From: Flavobacteriales bacterium
Lineage (GTDB): Bacteria; Bacteroidota; Bacteroidia; Flavobacteriales_D; Sanyastnellaceae
NCBI GenBank assembly: GCA_022447625.1
Contig: JAKVAX010000002.1
Coordinates: 248,001 to 312,000, forward strand
DNA length: 64,000 nucleotides
Reading direction: 5' to 3'
The stretch's first letter is position 1. Each line of letters opens with the position of its first letter. Under the pieces are notes generated by a model. The model had not been told where the DNA came from and ran no database searches. It worked only from the letters and a program-made list of their open reading frames with translations. The position numbers and the translations under genes were made by a program. Of the stretch, positions 60,996-64,000 are shown piece after piece.

Positions 60996-63293
60996 ATGAG
61001 AGTTATCAGATACACCTTAATTTCCCTAGGTATGGTACTCCTCGGATTACCATCGATGGGTCAGATGAAAAAGGCGAACGATGCCTTTGAACACCACCAT
61101 TACGAAGAAGCGATTGGATACTACGACAAGGAAATCCGACGCGACCTTGATAATGACGAAGCAATCACCAAAATGGCGATCTGTTTCTGGAAAACGAATC
61201 AATTACCTGAAGCTGAATACTGGTTCACTCGTGCAGCATTGATGAACGATGACCCAGAGGTAAAGCTGATGTATGCACAAGTACTCATCGCCAATGAGAA
61301 GTATACCAAGGCACAAGAGTGGCTTGAAAAATATGTTTCTATCGTTACTGATGAAGACAAAGTTCACCACGCTCACCAGCTGGTCGAATGGGCCGGAGCG
61401 CTCTCGAATGGAGCCTTCCAACTGCAGAATTGTAGAGTGCAGCCCGTGAATGTGAATTCATATGCACTTGACTTCGCGCCTCAACTGATAGGCAACAAGC
61501 TCTACTTCATCACCAACCGAAAAGGAGTAGTAAGCCGTTCAGGCGTGTACGATCCTTGGACCAATGCGCGATTCACTGACATTTATGTTGCTGATCGTGT
61601 CGCTAACGCGGAATTTGGTGAGGTACGTCCGGCGACAGAAATCCCATTGAGCGCCTTCCACGAAGGGCCAATGTGTATGAGTTCGGATAGCTCTGAATTG
61701 TACATGACGATGTCAGATTTCAACGAGAAACGTCGTGAGTTTGATAGCGAGAATAATACACGTGTGAAAGTGGTGCGATTGGTGAAAGGTACAGATGGCA
61801 ATTGGGAGCGAACAGCCCCGCTATCTTTTTACTCGAACCAATATAACACAGCTCACCCAACCATTTCACCTGATGGCAAGACCATGGTCTTTGCCAGTGA
61901 CATGCCAGGGGGTCAAGGTTTGATGGATCTTTACGTTACACGCCGCAACCCTGACGGATCATGGGGTGTTCCCGAGCCGCTTCCATCACACATCAACACC
62001 CGAGGAAATGAGGTCTTCCCTTCATTCCATAAAGACGGTGCTTTGTACTTTGCTTCAAACTGGTATGCCGGTTTCGGAGGGATGGATATCTTCCGTTGTC
62101 CACTGGAGGCAGATGGTTGGGGAATCCCTGAAAATATGGGGCTCCCAATCAATAGCCCACGTGATGACTTTGGTATTTGCCTGGAAGAAGACGGCCAGTC
62201 TGGATTTTTCACTTCCAACCGAGGAAACGAAGACAAGGATGATATCCTCTTCTTCAAGACGTCGTACGGAATGAAGATCGAAGGAACCGTGGTGAATTGT
62301 AAGACTCGCATGCCAATTGCCAATGCGAAAGTAGAGCTCCGTCGTCAAGATCATTACCGTGATTATAGCTTCTCTAATAGCGAAGGACGATTCAGCTTTA
62401 TCGTGAAAGACAATGCTGAGTACATGATCTTAGCTCAACACGATTCTTACCTTGAAGACGAAGGATGCACAGGATCCGAATGGACTGATACCTTCGGGAT
62501 GATCGAAGGTCAGAAAGTTGAGATTGATGTGGCTTTGAGCCCTGAACCTGCTGCGAAACTTGATCAAGTGTACGTCTGTGGTAATATCTACCACGATGAC
62601 TACCTCAATCCGTTGAGCGAGTGTGATGTTACCTTGGTAGACCCTTCAGGAGAAGAAACGCATTTGAATACGGCTGGATTAGGTTCATTCTATGTTCCAG
62701 TGAGTCATGATCAACCCTATGAAATGGTGATTCGCCGCCAGGCATTCTACGAGTTCCGCCAAACACTTAAAGTGGCTGCAGGACTTGACCAGTGTCACGC
62801 GGTAGACATTCACCTGGTGCCGGATCGAAGTCAAATCCCACCACCATTGACGCTTGATGTTGTGGTTGAGAAGGGAATGGTACTTGAGCTGTACCACATC
62901 TACTTCGATAAAGATGAAGCAGATGTACGCCAAGACGCCATGAAAGATCTGGAGACCTTCTATGAACTGCTCATGAAGTATCCTTCGATGAAGGGTGAAT
63001 TGATGGCCCATACTGATTCTCGCGCTAGCGCGGAATACAACATGGAGCTATCTCAACGACGCGCTGAGTCGGTACGAAATTACCTGATCAGTCGTGGTAT
63101 CGATGGTGATCGATTGATCGCCAACGGTTACGGAGAAACGCAACTAGTAAACCTTTGTTCTGACGATGTTGAATGTACAGAGGAACAACACCAGCGAAAC
63201 CGCCGAGTGGAATTCCGTGTCATTGATGTCGATGAAGATGTGGATGTAAAGAGTAAGCACAAGTCTGGATTATCAGACTCAGGCAAGCCTTAA
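60996..63293 (+). CDS. OmpA-family protein with TPR, PD40 and carboxypeptidase-like domains
   Basis: The 765 residues comprise a signal peptide (ISLGMVLLGLPSMG), TPR-like repeats (about 25-150; AEYWFTRAALMNDDPEVKLM), a PD40/propeller region (about 160-430; HPTISPDGKTMVFASDMPGG, FPSFHKDGALYFASNWYAG), a CarboxypepD_reg-like region (about 430-500; VNCKTRMPIANAKVELR) and a C-terminal OmpA domain (IYFDKDEADVRQDAMKDLE, HTDSRASAEYNMELSQRRAE, NRRVEFRVID). This is the architecture of PorE-like T9SS accessory proteins that bind peptidoglycan. It would anchor the SprF-type protein and adhesin to the cell wall. The recurrent 15-mer lies within its OmpA domain. Confidence 0.93.
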   Translation: MRVIRYTLISLGMVLLGLPSMGQMKKANDAFEHHHYEEAIGYYDKEIRRDLDNDEAITKMAICFWKTNQLPEAEYWFTRAALMNDDPEVKLMYAQVLIANEKYTKAQEWLEKYVSIVTDEDKVHHAHQLVEWAGALSNGAFQLQNCRVQPVNVNSYALDFAPQLIGNKLYFITNRKGVVSRSGVYDPWTNARFTDIYVADRVANAEFGEVRPATEIPLSAFHEGPMCMSSDSSELYMTMSDFNEKRREFDSENNTRVKVVRLVKGTDGNWERTAPLSFYSNQYNTAHPTISPDGKTMVFASDMPGGQGLMDLYVTRRNPDGSWGVPEPLPSHINTRGNEVFPSFHKDGALYFASNWYAGFGGMDIFRCPLEADGWGIPENMGLPINSPRDDFGICLEEDGQSGFFTSNRGNEDKDDILFFKTSYGMKIEGTVVNCKTRMPIANAKVELRRQDHYRDYSFSNSEGRFSFIVKDNAEYMILAQHDSYLEDEGCTGSEWTDTFGMIEGQKVEIDVALSPEPAAKLDQVYVCGNIYHDDYLNPLSECDVTLVDPSGEETHLNTAGLGSFYVPVSHDQPYEMVIRRQAFYEFRQTLKVAAGLDQCHAVDIHLVPDRSQIPPPLTLDVVVEKGMVLELYHIYFDKDEADVRQDAMKDLETFYELLMKYPSMKGELMAHTDSRASAEYNMELSQRRAESVRNYLISRGIDGDRLIANGYGETQLVNLCSDDVECTEEQHQRNRRVEFRVIDVDEDVDVKSKHKSGLSDSGKP
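63023..63035 (-). repeat. Recurrent motif, 13-base copy on the other strand
   Basis: CGCTAGCGCGGAA, the reverse complement of the last 13 bases of the exact copies, in the OmpA domain gene; it encodes Ala-Ser-Ala-Glu. Confidence 0.55.
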
Positions 63294-64000
63294 ACGACCA
63301 CATTCACGATACGTCCAGGAACGACGATCACTTTACGCGGCTCTTTACCTTCGAGGTATTGAGCCGCTTTTTCGTGCGCCAAAACTTCCTTCTCGACTTC
63401 ACCAGGGTTAAGGTCTAGTGACAAGTCAATCTTGAATCGAACCTTACCATTGATCTGAACTGGATAAGCGAATGCCTTTTCAACCAAGTGATCGGCGTTG
63501 AATGCTGGCCAAGATTGATCAACGACAGAGTCAGTTCTTCCTAGGCGTTCCCAAAGCTCTTCTGCAACGTGAGGTGCATAGGGCGAAAGCAACACTGTCA
63601 ACGGTTCAAGAATTGAACGCTTGTTGCAGTTGAGTTCACCTAGCTCATTCACAGCAATCATCAAGGCACTCACCACGGTGTTCCATGAGAAACGATCGAG
63701 GTCTTCTGATACCTTTTTGATGGCTTTGTGAAGCGCTTTCAGTTCATCCGCTGTGGCAGCATCATCTGAAAGCTGAACGTTGTTGTCACTATCGTGGAAT
63801 AGGCGCCAGAACTTGCGCAAGAAGTTGTGTACACCACTGATTCCTTTGGTATCCCAAGGCTTGTGCTGCTCAATTGGCCCAAGGAACATTTCATAGCAAC
63901 GAAGCGTATCCGCACCGTACTTTTCTACGAGTTCATCTGGAGTTTGAACGTTGTACCAACGTTTTGACATTTTCTCGATTTCCCATCCACACGTGTATTT
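63290..64000 (-). CDS. leuS: Leucyl-tRNA synthetase, C-terminal part (5' end outside window)
   Basis: The frame is open from the window edge to the stop at 63290 and overlaps the OmpA gene stop by four bases, tail to tail. It contains the KMSKRW signature (just before the ATG at 63970, which is not the true start) and the anticodon-binding domain (DELVEKYGADTLRCYEMFLG; RKFWRLFHD; LLSPYAPHVAEELWERLG). A C-terminal KVRFKIDLSL then PRKVIVVPGRIVNVVV block follows, typical of LeuRS. It charges tRNA-Leu. Confidence 0.95.
   Translation of the reverse strand, partial: KYTCGWEIEKMSKRWYNVQTPDELVEKYGADTLRCYEMFLGPIEQHKPWDTKGISGVHNFLRKFWRLFHDSDNNVQLSDDAATADELKALHKAIKKVSEDLDRFSWNTVVSALMIAVNELGELNCNKRSILEPLTVLLSPYAPHVAEELWERLGRTDSVVDQSWPAFNADHLVEKAFAYPVQINGKVRFKIDLSLDLNPGEVEKEVLAHEKAAQYLEGKEPRKVIVVPGRIVNVVV

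Overview
The window reads as a piece of a Bacteroidota chromosome, most likely a marine flavobacterium of the Cryomorphaceae type. The basis is: several secreted proteins with type IX secretion (T9SS) C-terminal sorting domains of both A and B type; a PorP/SprF protein; a TonB-dependent receptor with an N-terminal carboxypeptidase-like domain; promoters of the TAnnTTTG -7 class; few Shine-Dalgarno sequences; and LytTR/LytS regulator pairs. The gene orders prs-rplY-pth and yicC-gmk-nadD also fit. The exact genus cannot be decided from the sequence alone.

Layout. 1-7461 (minus) holds two related secreted proteins. The first is cut by the window edge, the second is interrupted by an in-frame TGA. 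7543-12086 (minus) has a fused peptide-type ABC ATPase, a lipoprotein and the tyrosine catabolism pair hppD-hmgA. 12259-18521 (minus) has a LytTR regulator with a giant propeller sensor kinase, a glucosaminidase with LysM domains, a MORN-type lipoprotein and a polyprenyl diphosphate synthase. 18642-26553 (plus) carries two adjacent, very Cys- and Asp-rich T9SS proteins made of 26-27 residue repeats plus an unfamiliar Cys-rich module of about 67 residues; the first has a metalloprotease head. 26612-28895 (plus) is yicC-gmk-nadD plus a 48-residue ORF. 28970-30105 is a wrecked divergent HxlR regulator/short-chain dehydrogenase pair. 30156-33900 has an acetyltransferase, a hydrolase and an ECF sigma factor with a membrane partner. 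33901-36045 (minus) is prs-rplY-pth, flanked by a strong small-RNA candidate with its own terminator (36190-36321). 36320-40528 (minus) has a second LytTR/LytS pair and a TonB-dependent receptor. 40935-43992 (plus) has an OmpR-type two-component system and a TonB protein. 44041-44706 is repeat debris and a TPR gene remnant. 44752-48619 (plus) has dnaG, an MscS channel and a Cys-repeat lipoprotein. 48956-54406 (mostly minus) has an OmpA lipoprotein, an aldehyde dehydrogenase, a tRNA-Gln, a hairpin-rich repeat array, a small membrane protein with a palindromic operator and a beta-helix protein. 54652-63293 (plus) is a T9SS adhesin (frameshifted into two ORFs), a PorP/SprF protein and an OmpA/PD40 protein. 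63290-64000 (minus) is the C-terminal part of leuS.

How the genes work together. Much of the window serves the cell surface: large T9SS cargo, a cargo-specific SprF-like partner with a peptidoglycan-binding OmpA protein, TonB-linked uptake, and wall remodelling. Housekeeping genes (replication, translation, nucleotide, NAD and quinone side-chain supply) lie between.

The less expected signals are: the structured RNA candidate at 36190-36321; a recurrent 15-base motif TTCCGCGCTAGCGAA found in and between genes; the 51965-52422 array of short hairpins; a terminator inside the leader of the TonB receptor; and three broken loci (5230, 29274-30105, about 56950) that mean either real decay or consensus errors.
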